Assembly: GCA_009919975.1 (NCBI GenBank)
Contig: RGAU01000003.1
Location: 1-33,120 of the forward strand
From: Gammaproteobacteria bacterium
Lineage (GTDB): Bacteria; Pseudomonadota; Gammaproteobacteria; Pseudomonadales; Azotimanducaceae
Length of the DNA stretch: 33,120 bases
Direction of reading: 5' to 3'
Shown: in pieces, positions 12,372 through 20,458 of the stretch
How positions within the stretch are numbered: position 1 is the first letter of the stretch
How the letters are laid out: every line of letters starts with the position of its first letter
Notes under the pieces: model-generated
Database searches by the model: none
What the model saw: only the letters and a program-made list of their open reading frames with translations
Told to the model about the DNA's origin: nothing
Position numbers and translations under genes: made by a program

Positions 12372-13385
12372 CTACAGGTGCAGTGGCTCTCGCTCTAGGC
12401 GCACCCCATAGCGCGCGTAGACGCTTGCTTGCACGGACCCCGCCAACCAGTCTACATCGTCACGAGTCGCCCCTCCGTGGTTCACCAGCACCAGCGCGTG
12501 CTGCTGCGCCATGCCCACGGGTCCCCTACGTCGACCGCGCCACCCCGCTCCCTGAATCAGCGCTGCCGCGGACACCTTGCCCCCCGACGCCGAAAAGGCT
12601 CGCAAGGCAAGCTCCGGAGCCCGAGCGCACAGCCGCTGAAAGGCCTCGGGAGATAGCTGGGGGTTCTTAAAAAAGCTTCCCACGTTCGGAAGGCGATGCC
12701 AGTCCGGCAGCTTTTCTGCGCGCAAAGCGCGCACGGCTTGGGCGAGATCGCTCGGCTGCGCTTGGGTCCTGGGAGAGAGGCGCTGCGCCAACCGCGCTTC
12801 AACCCCAGCGTAGCCCAACACGGGACGGCCGCTGCGATGCAGCCGCAGGCGCAGCGTCAGCACCAGATAGGCGCCGAGGCTTCGGCGAAAGCGCGAGTCG
12901 CGATAGGAAAAGGCGCAGTCCTTCGCCGACCACCAGGCGCACTGCCCGGTTCGAAGATCGAGCACCTCGAGCGCTTCCACCACCTCCTCAAGGCTTTGGC
13001 CGTAGGCGCCAACGTTCTGGACTGGAGCAGCGCCGACCGTTCCTGGGATCGCGCTAAGGTTTTCCAAACCCCAAAGCCTTTCCTGACAAGCCGCACGCAC
13101 CAGCGCATCGAGGGGCAGCCCCCCAAATACCTCGACGCGTCCATGGCGCTCAAAGCGGGGCGCTAGGGCCGCGAGATGCCAAACCGTCCCCGGAAGGCGC
13201 GGTGGCAGCAGCACGTTCGAGCCTTCCCCCAGCACGGTGATGCGCCCCCCGGGGGCGTCCTCCGCCCAAGCCAAAAGGGCGTCGCTGCGGCTTCGAAGGG
13301 TGCGCCCCCTCTCCGCACGGCAGGCTAAGGCCAACGTATTGCGGACCGAGAGATCGAGGAGAACGGGGGGAGAGGGTCCGCTCAC
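12372..13385 (-). CDS. murB: UDP-N-acetylenolpyruvoylglucosamine reductase
   Basis: ITVLGEGSNVLLPPRLPGTV, LENLSAIPGTVGAAPVQNVGAYG, FSYRDSRFR, NVGSFFKNP; GTG start chosen, the longer ORF to 13721 has no homology. Confidence 0.93.
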   Translation of the reverse strand: MSGPSPPVLLDLSVRNTLALACRAERGRTLRSRSDALLAWAEDAPGGRITVLGEGSNVLLPPRLPGTVWHLAALAPRFERHGRVEVFGGLPLDALVRAACQERLWGLENLSAIPGTVGAAPVQNVGAYGQSLEEVVEALEVLDLRTGQCAWWSAKDCAFSYRDSRFRRSLGAYLVLTLRLRLHRSGRPVLGYAGVEARLAQRLSPRTQAQPSDLAQAVRALRAEKLPDWHRLPNVGSFFKNPQLSPEAFQRLCARAPELALRAFSASGGKVSAAALIQGAGWRGRRRGPVGMAQQHALVLVNHGGATRDDVDWLAGSVQASVYARYGVRLEREPLHL

Positions 13386-13478
13386 CGCGGGGAACCGCTT
13401 AAGGTACACTGAGGCCCCCCGCCCGCGCCCCGCGCCGGGGCGGGCCAGTTTTTCATTCCACAGGGAGAGATGGGCCTT

Positions 13479-14249
13479 ATGAAGCTTGAGAACAAAGTTG
13501 CCGTCATTACCGGGGGGGCCTCGGGCCTGGGTCGCGCCACCGCCGAGAAAGTCATCGCCGCGGGCGGCAAGGTCGCCATTTTTGACCTCAATGAGCAGCT
13601 TGCCAATGCCACGGCCGAAGCCCTGGGCCCGTCCGCAAAGGCCTTCGCTGTGAACGTTTCCGATGAAGAGTCGGTAAAGGCTGCCATCGCCGGCACCCTC
13701 GAGGCCTTTGGGGCCATCCACATCAATGTGAACTGCGCTGGCGTGGGCGCCGCCGCTCGGACCCTGGGCCGGGATGGTGCTATGCCCCTCGCGACCTTCA
13801 ACTTCGTGCTTGGCGTGAACCTCATCGGCACCTTCAATGTCCTTCGCTTATGCGCAGAAGCCATGGCGAAGAATACCCCGGACGACGAAGACGGCGAGCG
13901 CGGCGTGATCATCAACACCGCATCGGTCGCGGCCTTCGACGGGCAAATCGGCCAGGCGGCCTATAGCGCCTCCAAGGCTGGGGTGGCAGGCATGACCCTG
14001 CCCATCGCACGGGACCTTTCCCGCACCGGGATTCGCGTGAACACCATCGCCCCGGGGATCTTTGAAACCCCCATGATGATGGGCGCGCCCGATCAGGTCC
14101 GCCTGCCCCTCATCGACATGGTGCAGTTTCCCAAGCGCCTGGGGGACGCTCCGGAGTTCGCGGCCCTTGCTGTGCACATGATGGAAAACACCTATCTCAA
14201 TGGCGAAACCGTTCGCCTCGACGGCGGCATCCGGATGCAGCCGAAGTAA
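13479..14249 (+). CDS. SDR-family dehydrogenase, 3-hydroxyacyl-CoA dehydrogenase type-2-like
   Basis: VAVITGGASGLGRAT, NCAGVG, INTASVAAFDGQIGQAAYSASKAGVAGMTLPIARDL, GIRVNTIAPGIFETPMM. Confidence 0.9.
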   Translation: MKLENKVAVITGGASGLGRATAEKVIAAGGKVAIFDLNEQLANATAEALGPSAKAFAVNVSDEESVKAAIAGTLEAFGAIHINVNCAGVGAAARTLGRDGAMPLATFNFVLGVNLIGTFNVLRLCAEAMAKNTPDDEDGERGVIINTASVAAFDGQIGQAAYSASKAGVAGMTLPIARDLSRTGIRVNTIAPGIFETPMMMGAPDQVRLPLIDMVQFPKRLGDAPEFAALAVHMMENTYLNGETVRLDGGIRMQPK

Positions 14250-14260
14250 GGTGCGCATGC

Positions 14261-14288
14261 GCAGGCACCGGATTACTCCGGTGCCTGC
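14261..14288. terminator. Stem-loop after the SDR gene that also overlaps the 3' end of the UGSC gene
   Basis: GCAGGCACCGGA-TTAC-TCCGGTGCCTGC, 12-bp perfect stem. Confidence 0.75.
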
Positions 14289-14800
14289 AAATTCCTCAGA
14301 ATTTCCTCCCAGGCAGCTTCCGCCAAGCCCACCATCTCCGCATCGGTCCGGTCCTGAATGGGATGGGGTACGAAGCAGCGCCGCGCTGGGAACGCCAGCG
14401 CCTCCGCCTGCACCTCCGCAGCCTCCACAAAGGCCGTAGAAGCCAGGAAGGCTCCGGGTACGCCACGCTGATCAAGATCTCGCAGGTCATGCAGACTGCA
14501 CGACGTACAAGAGCCTCAGTCAGCCAGCGCTTCCAGAACGAGGTCGCATTCCTCGGCAATCTGCTGGCGCAGCGCCGTAGGCGCAGGGCGGGTAAAAGTG
14601 GGCTTGCTGTAGCGCCGCACCTCAGCCCCGGCAGCCTTGAGCTTGCCTTCTACGTGATCGAGGAAAACATCGCCGCGAGGTTTAGAAATATCCAAAAGCC
14701 CCACCACCTTCCCCGCCACGGAAGCGGGAAGGGGCAGCGGCGTTCGGGCCGCCGGGGCGCTTTCCCCCGTCGGGTCCATCACCACCAAGCCAGTGCTCAT
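14273..14800 (-). CDS. UGSC-family selenoprotein; in-frame TGA at 14516-14518 read as selenocysteine (175 aa, Sec at codon 95)
   Basis: ORF of 94 aa ends ...LVLEALAD at TGA; same frame continues GSCTSCSLHDLRDLDQRGVPGAFLASTAFVEAAEVQAEALAFPARRCFVPHPIQDRTDAEMVGLAEAAWEEILRNLQAPE* to TAA at 14273; AAGGAG ribosome-binding site before the ATG; SECIS-like hairpin downstream of the TGA. Confidence 0.92.
14486..14504 (-). promoter_or_regulatory. Candidate bacterial SECIS element
   Basis: RNA GUCGUGCA-GUC-UGCAUGAC: 8-bp stem with one G-U pair, 3-nt loop starting with G, loop G preceded by 19 nt after the UGA; resembles the fdhF apical element UUGCAGGUCUGCACC. Confidence 0.85.
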
Positions 14801-14827
14801 GGCTGTGCTCCTTCTAAAGGCCTTTGT

Positions 14828-16237
14828 TTAAAGGCGAATCTCATGGGTTACGGGGCTGCTGCCGATGGTGCCGCTGGCCCCCCACCCTCCTATCACTGCG
14901 GAAAACATGCCGGCCTCACCCCCCGCGCGCACGAGGCGCAGGCCGCCCTCCCGGAATTTCTCGAAGCTGCGCTCCGCCAGGGCCGGTGGGAGGCCTTCCT
15001 CCATCCCGCCAGCGCCGCGAACAAGCTCCTGCCCAGGGCGCGTTAAATAGTCGCGGAGCGTTTTAATCACGGCCTCCTTACTCCACCCGGCGTCATGGAA
15101 GACCCGGGCGTGCTCCGGGGACACGACAAGGAACGCGTCCGCCGCCTGCACCATCTTGGGATGGGAGACCACCTTCAGAGCCTCGGCAAAGGAGCGGCAC
15201 AGGGGCTCAGGGGTACGGGCCTTTTGATCGACGATGCCCTGCACCCCATCGGCGGCGAAGAGGGTCACGCTGTTGGCGTTCCGAGCAAGGCCAGCGTCCT
15301 CATTGAGATTGGACCACTTGGGGTCCCCGTCCTCTGCAAAGCAGAAGGTGTACTTACCGGGGTTCCCCAGGGTGGCCCGGTCCACCCCCTGGGGTCGACC
15401 GCCACCAACGTTACGAATCACGAGCTGGAGCGCACGGCCAATCGTGGCATTCGCCCGGTTCCCCTGCCCCAGCGCATTGCCCTGACTATTCATGCCAATG
15501 GCCTTAGCGAGGGGACCACACACCACCACCATGGGACCGGAAAAATAGGTGGTGGCCAGAAGGCCGTGCATGCAAAAGGGCGGCAAAAGAGCCGCTTCCA
15601 CGGCGGCAAGCACCACGGGCAGGTACTCGGGCTTACAGCCCGCCAGCACGGCGTTGATAGCCACCTTCTCCACGGTGACGGGTACCAAGTTCGGAGGCAC
15701 ATCCCCCAGCACTTCCGCTGGATCCCGGGAGGTGCCCTCCAGCATGCGAGCGACCCGCTCTGGAGTGGGCGGCACCACGGGCAGGCCGTCGCTCCAGCCC
15801 CGATCAAAGAGCGCCTCCTGAATATCCTCCTCCTGCCCGAGGGTCACGCGCCGCGCGGCAAGGCGCTCCGCGCGCAGCCGCTCGCTGTGCGGCGGCGTGA
15901 CGGACAGGGAGGCGCAGCCCGGGCGCAGGGCCGGAAGCTCTGCCCCGAGGGTCGGGTCCTCGAGAATGCTTTGCCACGCCGCGCGTTCCCAACCTTCGCA
16001 GCGCGCGACTTCCTCTTGCCCGGAGAAAGCGATGAGGGCCGGCACAATTTCGACGCCGAGATCGAAGGAGGCCTTCAGCGTCACATCGTGCTGAACGCCA
16101 GGCACGGCGGGAAAGGCAGGATCATCCTGAGTCCAAAGCGCAACGGTTTCCCGCGGAGCCAGGGCCTCGAGCACCGGCGCGATGAGCTGGCAGGTGGGGC
16201 AATCGGCTTTCACGACCACAACATAGCGTTGACTCAT
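14828..16237 (-). CDS. Thioredoxin-like domain (CPTC) fused to a large uncharacterised domain; putative partner of the UGSC selenoprotein
   Basis: MSQRYVVVVKADCPTCQLIAPVLEAL... (thioredoxin-like) followed by a ~350-aa conserved-looking region (DRGWSDGLPVVPPTPERVARML, NLVPVTVEKVAINAVLAGCKPEYLPVV); adjacent to UGSC gene; ATG overlaps kdsB stop. Confidence 0.85.
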   Translation of the reverse strand: MSQRYVVVVKADCPTCQLIAPVLEALAPRETVALWTQDDPAFPAVPGVQHDVTLKASFDLGVEIVPALIAFSGQEEVARCEGWERAAWQSILEDPTLGAELPALRPGCASLSVTPPHSERLRAERLAARRVTLGQEEDIQEALFDRGWSDGLPVVPPTPERVARMLEGTSRDPAEVLGDVPPNLVPVTVEKVAINAVLAGCKPEYLPVVLAAVEAALLPPFCMHGLLATTYFSGPMVVVCGPLAKAIGMNSQGNALGQGNRANATIGRALQLVIRNVGGGRPQGVDRATLGNPGKYTFCFAEDGDPKWSNLNEDAGLARNANSVTLFAADGVQGIVDQKARTPEPLCRSFAEALKVVSHPKMVQAADAFLVVSPEHARVFHDAGWSKEAVIKTLRDYLTRPGQELVRGAGGMEEGLPPALAERSFEKFREGGLRLVRAGGEAGMFSAVIGGWGASGTIGSSPVTHEIRL

Positions 16238-17010
16238 CCGTTCTCCCCCACCCAGCTTTCCTGTAAGCGGGCCAAATCCTCGGGCGTATCCACCCCCCCG
16301 GGCACGGCCTCGCACGCCTCCGCCACGTGAATCCGTTCACCATAGGCAAGGACCCGAAGCTGCTCAAGGGCCTCGAGGCGCTCGAGCGTCGCCGGCGCCC
16401 AGGCCACAAAGCGGCGCAGCAGGCCGACCCGATAGGCGTAGAGCCCCAGGTGGCGCCAGCACGGAGCGGGTAGCGCCCTTTCGCCTTCAACCGCAGTGAG
16501 ATCCCGGGGCCAGGGAATGGGCGCCCGGGAGAAATAGAGGGCCGCGCCCGCCTCATCCATAACCACCTTGACGATATTGGGGTCGCGAAAGGCCTCGGGG
16601 CGAGTGATGGCCTCGCAGAGCGTAGCCATGGCCGCGCCGGAGCGCTCAAGGTTTGCAGCCACCTGACGCAGCACTGCTGCGGGTACGCAGGGCTCATCTC
16701 CCTGCAAGTTCACGACGATGGCGTCATCCTCCCAGCCCCGCACCCGGGAAACCTCTTCGATACGATCTGTGCCCGACGGATGGTTTGGGTCCGTGAGTAC
16801 CACCTCGGCGCCGAAGTCCCGGGCCACGCCCTCAATGCGCGCATCATCGGTGGCAATGACCACGCTTTCCGCCCCCGCGGCGCAGCCCCGGCGCCAAGCC
16901 TGGATCACCATGGGCGCATCCCCGAGGGGCGCTAGGGGCTTTCCCGGCAGGCGGCTCGAGCCATAGCGCGCCGGAATCACGATATGAAAGGGACCGCTAG
17001 GGTTGGGCAC
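16234..17010 (-). CDS. kdsB: 3-deoxy-manno-octulosonate cytidylyltransferase
   Basis: IPARYGSSRLPGKPLAPLGDAPMV, NLQGDEPCVP, YFSRAPIPWPRD, HLGLYAYR. Confidence 0.96.
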   Translation of the reverse strand: MPNPSGPFHIVIPARYGSSRLPGKPLAPLGDAPMVIQAWRRGCAAGAESVVIATDDARIEGVARDFGAEVVLTDPNHPSGTDRIEEVSRVRGWEDDAIVVNLQGDEPCVPAAVLRQVAANLERSGAAMATLCEAITRPEAFRDPNIVKVVMDEAGAALYFSRAPIPWPRDLTAVEGERALPAPCWRHLGLYAYRVGLLRRFVAWAPATLERLEALEQLRVLAYGERIHVAEACEAVPGGVDTPEDLARLQESWVGENG

Positions 17011-17425
17011 GCTTGCCCTCCTCTGTGTGCTGGGTTTCTAGCTTAAGGGATGAAAAGCCGGCCTGCTCCGCCAATGCTAAAAGCGCCAGGACCTCGCCAT
17101 GGGGGGCCCCCTGATCTGCCGCCAAGCTCAGCTCCCCGCGGCCCGCCGCGGCGGCCCGGCGGAGGGCCTCCAAGCGCGCGGGCGCAGCTTCGGGCAGGAG
17201 CGCGCCCTCCAGGGCCACTGCCCCCTCCGCGGAGAGGCTTAAGCGCACGGCGCGCTCGGGCACGGCGCCCTGGGCGCTCACCGCGGGGCGCTCGATGGTG
17301 AGGGCCCCGGGAGGATCGGGGAAGCGCGTCGCCACCATAAAAAAAACAAGAAGCAGGAAGAGCACGTCTACGAGGGGCGCGAGTTCCAGGGCGGGGGCCT
17401 CGAGGCGCCGGCGGGGAAAGCTCAA
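16997..17425 (-). CDS. exbD: ExbD/TolR-family biopolymer transport protein
   Basis: N-terminal LAPLVDVLFLLLVFFMVATRF TM segment with conserved Asp; follows exbB. Confidence 0.9.
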   Translation of the reverse strand: MSFPRRRLEAPALELAPLVDVLFLLLVFFMVATRFPDPPGALTIERPAVSAQGAVPERAVRLSLSAEGAVALEGALLPEAAPARLEALRRAAAAGRGELSLAADQGAPHGEVLALLALAEQAGFSSLKLETQHTEEGKRAQP

Positions 17426-18000
17426 GGCCTCGGCTCCGGTTGCAGCCAGGGCCCAAGGCAGTGCTCCAGGGCGTTCATCAGCTCATCCACCCGCCGGGAC
17501 AGTAGACGATGGGCCATGAGCGCCGGGATCGCGATGGTAAGCCCCGTGGCGGTGCTGATGAGGGCGGCGCCGATACCGCCGGCGAGGAGCGCTCCGGCTC
17601 CGCCCTCGAGCGCATCGAGGCTGGAGAACACATCGATCATCCCCAGGACCGTGCCCAGCATGCCGAGCAGGGGCGTGATCATGGCCAAAATCCCCAGCAG
17701 GGTGAGATAGCGCTCGAGGCCCTGAAGCTCCTGCGCCGCCTGTTGCTCCAGGGCCCCCTTGAGGCCCTCCCCCGGCCCCCGCGCCTGGGCCACGGCGAGC
17801 AAGCGCCCTAAGGGACTTGTACCCAGGGCCTCCGGGGCCACCCGGGCCAGGGTTTCCGCGGTCAGGCCCCGCAGCGCGGCGGGCAACACCCGCTCGGCTC
17901 GGAGGGCCAGAAGGCGCTCAAAAATCAAAGTGAGGGCCAGCACGGAGGCCAGCGCAAGGGGCACCATGGTGGGGCCACCGGCAAGGAACCATTCAAACAT
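17422..18000 (-). CDS. exbB: ExbB/TolQ/MotA-family proton channel protein
   Basis: MFEWFLAGGPTMVPLALASVLALTLIFERLLALR; LLGILAMITPLLGMLGTVLGMIDVF; GIGAALISTATGLTIAIPALMAH. Confidence 0.9.
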   Translation of the reverse strand: MFEWFLAGGPTMVPLALASVLALTLIFERLLALRAERVLPAALRGLTAETLARVAPEALGTSPLGRLLAVAQARGPGEGLKGALEQQAAQELQGLERYLTLLGILAMITPLLGMLGTVLGMIDVFSSLDALEGGAGALLAGGIGAALISTATGLTIAIPALMAHRLLSRRVDELMNALEHCLGPWLQPEPRP

Positions 18001-19174
18001 CGGCAGTGTCTCCAAAGATGGGGGCAAGGCCGGCGGTGAGGAAGCGGCCCTCCGGATCCCAGTGCCCGCGCAGGGCCCGGAAGCGCTCAAGGTTTTTCCC
18101 ATAGCAATGTTCGAAGGCCGCCCGATCGAGGGAGAAGCGCTTGCCCCAGTGGGGCCGGCCACCGAAGGCTCGAAAGATCGGCTCAACGCAGTCGAAGAGC
18201 GGCCCATAGGGACGGCGTGCATCCTGGTGCACGGAGATCGCCGCCACCCGCTGCCCCTGCGTTGGGGACAGCCAGCCCCGATCCCCGGCAACGATGCGGT
18301 ACTCCACGGGCCAGGGTAGCTTTGGGAAATCCTTCAAAAGCGCTTGCCGGAGCTCACGGAAGCAGGCTGGCCCGGCCTCGAGGGGCACGGAGTATTCCAT
18401 CTCGTTAAAGCGTGCGTCCCGATCGCTTGGGAAGATCTGCCAAGCCGGCCCCCAACGCTCCCCCTCGCCCCCGAAGGGCAAGGGGTCGAGCTTTATGGAC
18501 CGACCAAGGGGAATCTCCCGGAGCTGCTTGAAGAGCGTTTCATCGCTCGCGGGAATCCACCAAAACTCCCCGTGGCGTTGGCTACGGAAGCGTGCGTGAT
18601 TCCCTTCAAAAAGGGTCTCGAAGGGGATCTTGGCATTGCGCTCGGCCAGCCCGTAGGCCGGGCGCAGGCGAAGGGCAAGGGCCGTCACGACCCCCAAAAG
18701 GCCTAAGTGAATACGGGTGCCATCTAACGTCTCAGGGCCCGTGAGCACGTGGATCCGCCCGTCCCCATCCACCAGGCGCATACCCGTGACCATGGCCGCT
18801 AGGGACGGCAGGGCCCAACCCGTGCCATGGGTGCCGGTAGCCAGGGCGCCAGCGAGGCTTTGGCGATCGATATCCCCCTGATTCGCCAGCGCGAGGCCGT
18901 GGGCCGCCAGCTTCGGTCCCAGGTCTGCCAAGCGTTGCCCGGCGCCCAGCCAAAGCTGGCCGTCCTCAAGGACCACACCATCAAGGCCCTCCAGGGAGCC
19001 TAGGGCATCGTCGGCACCCCAGAGGGGGGAAAAGCTATGGCCGGCGCCCACCACCCGGCGCACGCCCGAGCCCTGGGGCGCCGCAAGCCAGCGCTGCACC
19101 GCCGCTTCCGAGGGCAAGGGGATTAGCTCGGCTTCGGGAAAGTGCTGGGCCCCGGACCAGTTCTCCCAAGCCAT
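17993..19174 (-). CDS. FAD-binding oxidoreductase, D-arabinono-1,4-lactone oxidase/aldonolactone oxidase-like
   Basis: RRVVGAGHSFSPLWGADDALGSLEGLDGVV, GDIDRQSLAGALATGTHGTG, C-terminal RPHWGKRF. Confidence 0.85.
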   Translation of the reverse strand: MAWENWSGAQHFPEAELIPLPSEAAVQRWLAAPQGSGVRRVVGAGHSFSPLWGADDALGSLEGLDGVVLEDGQLWLGAGQRLADLGPKLAAHGLALANQGDIDRQSLAGALATGTHGTGWALPSLAAMVTGMRLVDGDGRIHVLTGPETLDGTRIHLGLLGVVTALALRLRPAYGLAERNAKIPFETLFEGNHARFRSQRHGEFWWIPASDETLFKQLREIPLGRSIKLDPLPFGGEGERWGPAWQIFPSDRDARFNEMEYSVPLEAGPACFRELRQALLKDFPKLPWPVEYRIVAGDRGWLSPTQGQRVAAISVHQDARRPYGPLFDCVEPIFRAFGGRPHWGKRFSLDRAAFEHCYGKNLERFRALRGHWDPEGRFLTAGLAPIFGDTADV

Positions 19175-20337
19175 TACCAGGCGCCTCCCCGAGCGGCGAT
19201 GGGCCAGGCTTCGACGATCTCCTCGGCGTCGTTTTCGACCCAAAGCCAGTCGTAGAGATTCACCGTGGGATCGCAGTGGGACACGCGCAGGCGGAGCCGC
19301 TCCCCGAGGGCCAGGGCACCGCCATCGCCAAAGCGCACCACCCCGTGCTCATCACCGGCAAAGAAATAGCGCGCCCCCGGAAGATCCAGCACCGCGGGCA
19401 GGGGGGATGGCCAGAGGCTCTTAAGCCCCGCGTCCACCGTAATGGCCCCTTCCCGAGGCTGGCTGATCGCCGTGCTGTGGACCGTGAGCGCCGTTGCAAA
19501 GCTGTCCAAGAGGGTCCCCTCGGGGCCCTCAAGTACCCCATATTCCTGATCCATGAAGGCGTAGGAACCGCACTGAAGGTCGGTGTAGAGCCCCGCCGGG
19601 CCATCGTAGAAAACGCTGCCCGTGCCACCGCCGGTGAAGACGGCAACGGGAACGCCCTTCGCCTCCGTAGCCGCCACCAAGCCTCGCGCCGCCTCGTGAT
19701 GGGCCTCACAAGCCGCCTGCCGCTCCCCAGCCTCCGCAATGTGCTGCACTTGGCCGGCGTAATGCTGAAAGCCATGGAAAGCGAGGCCCTTCGCCTTGAC
19801 CACGGCCTCTACCCGAGCCAGGGCCTCGGGTCCGGGGGCGACGCCGGTGCGCCCCATGGCCGGATCGAGATCCACCAATACGGGCATGACCACCCCGGCC
19901 TGAGCGGCACGCTGAGCCAGGGCCTCGATGCCTGTAAAGCTGTCCACCACAAGCGTAAGATCGGCGCCGCTTACCCGAAGTGCGATCATGCGATCGAGGG
20001 CTTGGGGGGCCAGCACCGGAGAAGTCACGAGCAGGGGCCCTACCCCGGCTCGGGCCATTACCTCCGCTTCCCGCGGTTTTGCTACGCAAAGCCCGAGGGC
20101 GCCGGCAGCCAGCTGGCGCCGCGCCACCTCAGGGCACTTGTGCATTTTTCCGTGAGGTCGAAGGCCCAAGCCGTAGCCAGACACTAGAGATTGCATGGCG
20201 GTCAGATTGCGCTCGAAGGCGCTGCGCTGAAGCACGAGCGCCGGCGTGGGAAGGGCTTCCCGGGGCAGAGGCTGCTCAAGCACCACGGGGGCATCGGGCC
20301 CGTAGTGCCCCAGGGGCGTAGGAACGCCGTTGGCCAT
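19174..20337 (-). CDS. DSD1-family PLP-dependent enzyme (alanine racemase-fold; D-threonine aldolase/D-serine dehydratase-like)
   Basis: LPTPALVLQRSAFERNL, LRPHGKMHKCPEVARRQLAAGA, VDLDPAMGRTGV, FTGGGTGS, C-terminal HCDPTVNLYDWLWV. Confidence 0.85.
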   Translation of the reverse strand: MANGVPTPLGHYGPDAPVVLEQPLPREALPTPALVLQRSAFERNLTAMQSLVSGYGLGLRPHGKMHKCPEVARRQLAAGALGLCVAKPREAEVMARAGVGPLLVTSPVLAPQALDRMIALRVSGADLTLVVDSFTGIEALAQRAAQAGVVMPVLVDLDPAMGRTGVAPGPEALARVEAVVKAKGLAFHGFQHYAGQVQHIAEAGERQAACEAHHEAARGLVAATEAKGVPVAVFTGGGTGSVFYDGPAGLYTDLQCGSYAFMDQEYGVLEGPEGTLLDSFATALTVHSTAISQPREGAITVDAGLKSLWPSPLPAVLDLPGARYFFAGDEHGVVRFGDGGALALGERLRLRVSHCDPTVNLYDWLWVENDAEEIVEAWPIAARGGAW

Positions 20338-20389
20338 ACTGTCCTCCCTGTCGCCCACCGAGGCAGGACCACCTTGGCGCGGCAATTGC

Positions 20390-20403
20390 TAACACGAGTG
20401 TTA
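20390..20403. promoter_or_regulatory. Candidate operator (short inverted repeat) in a divergent intergenic region
   Basis: TAACAC-GA-GTGTTA between divergent genes at 20337 (-) and 20459 (+). Confidence 0.35.
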
Positions 20404-20458
20404 TTGATCCTTATCGCGGGTCCGGATCACCATCCCTCCACGGAGAGAGTGCCAAGAC

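Noticed and set aside
14296-14559. 87-aa minus-strand ORF overlapping the TGA of the UGSC gene
   Set aside because: Different frame, Arg-rich and without recognisable motifs; the UGSC read-through frame explains the region better.
15095-16330. 411-aa plus-strand ORF opposite the thioredoxin-fused gene
   Set aside because: Composition is typical of a shadow ORF; the minus strand has recognisable thioredoxin motif and coupled start.
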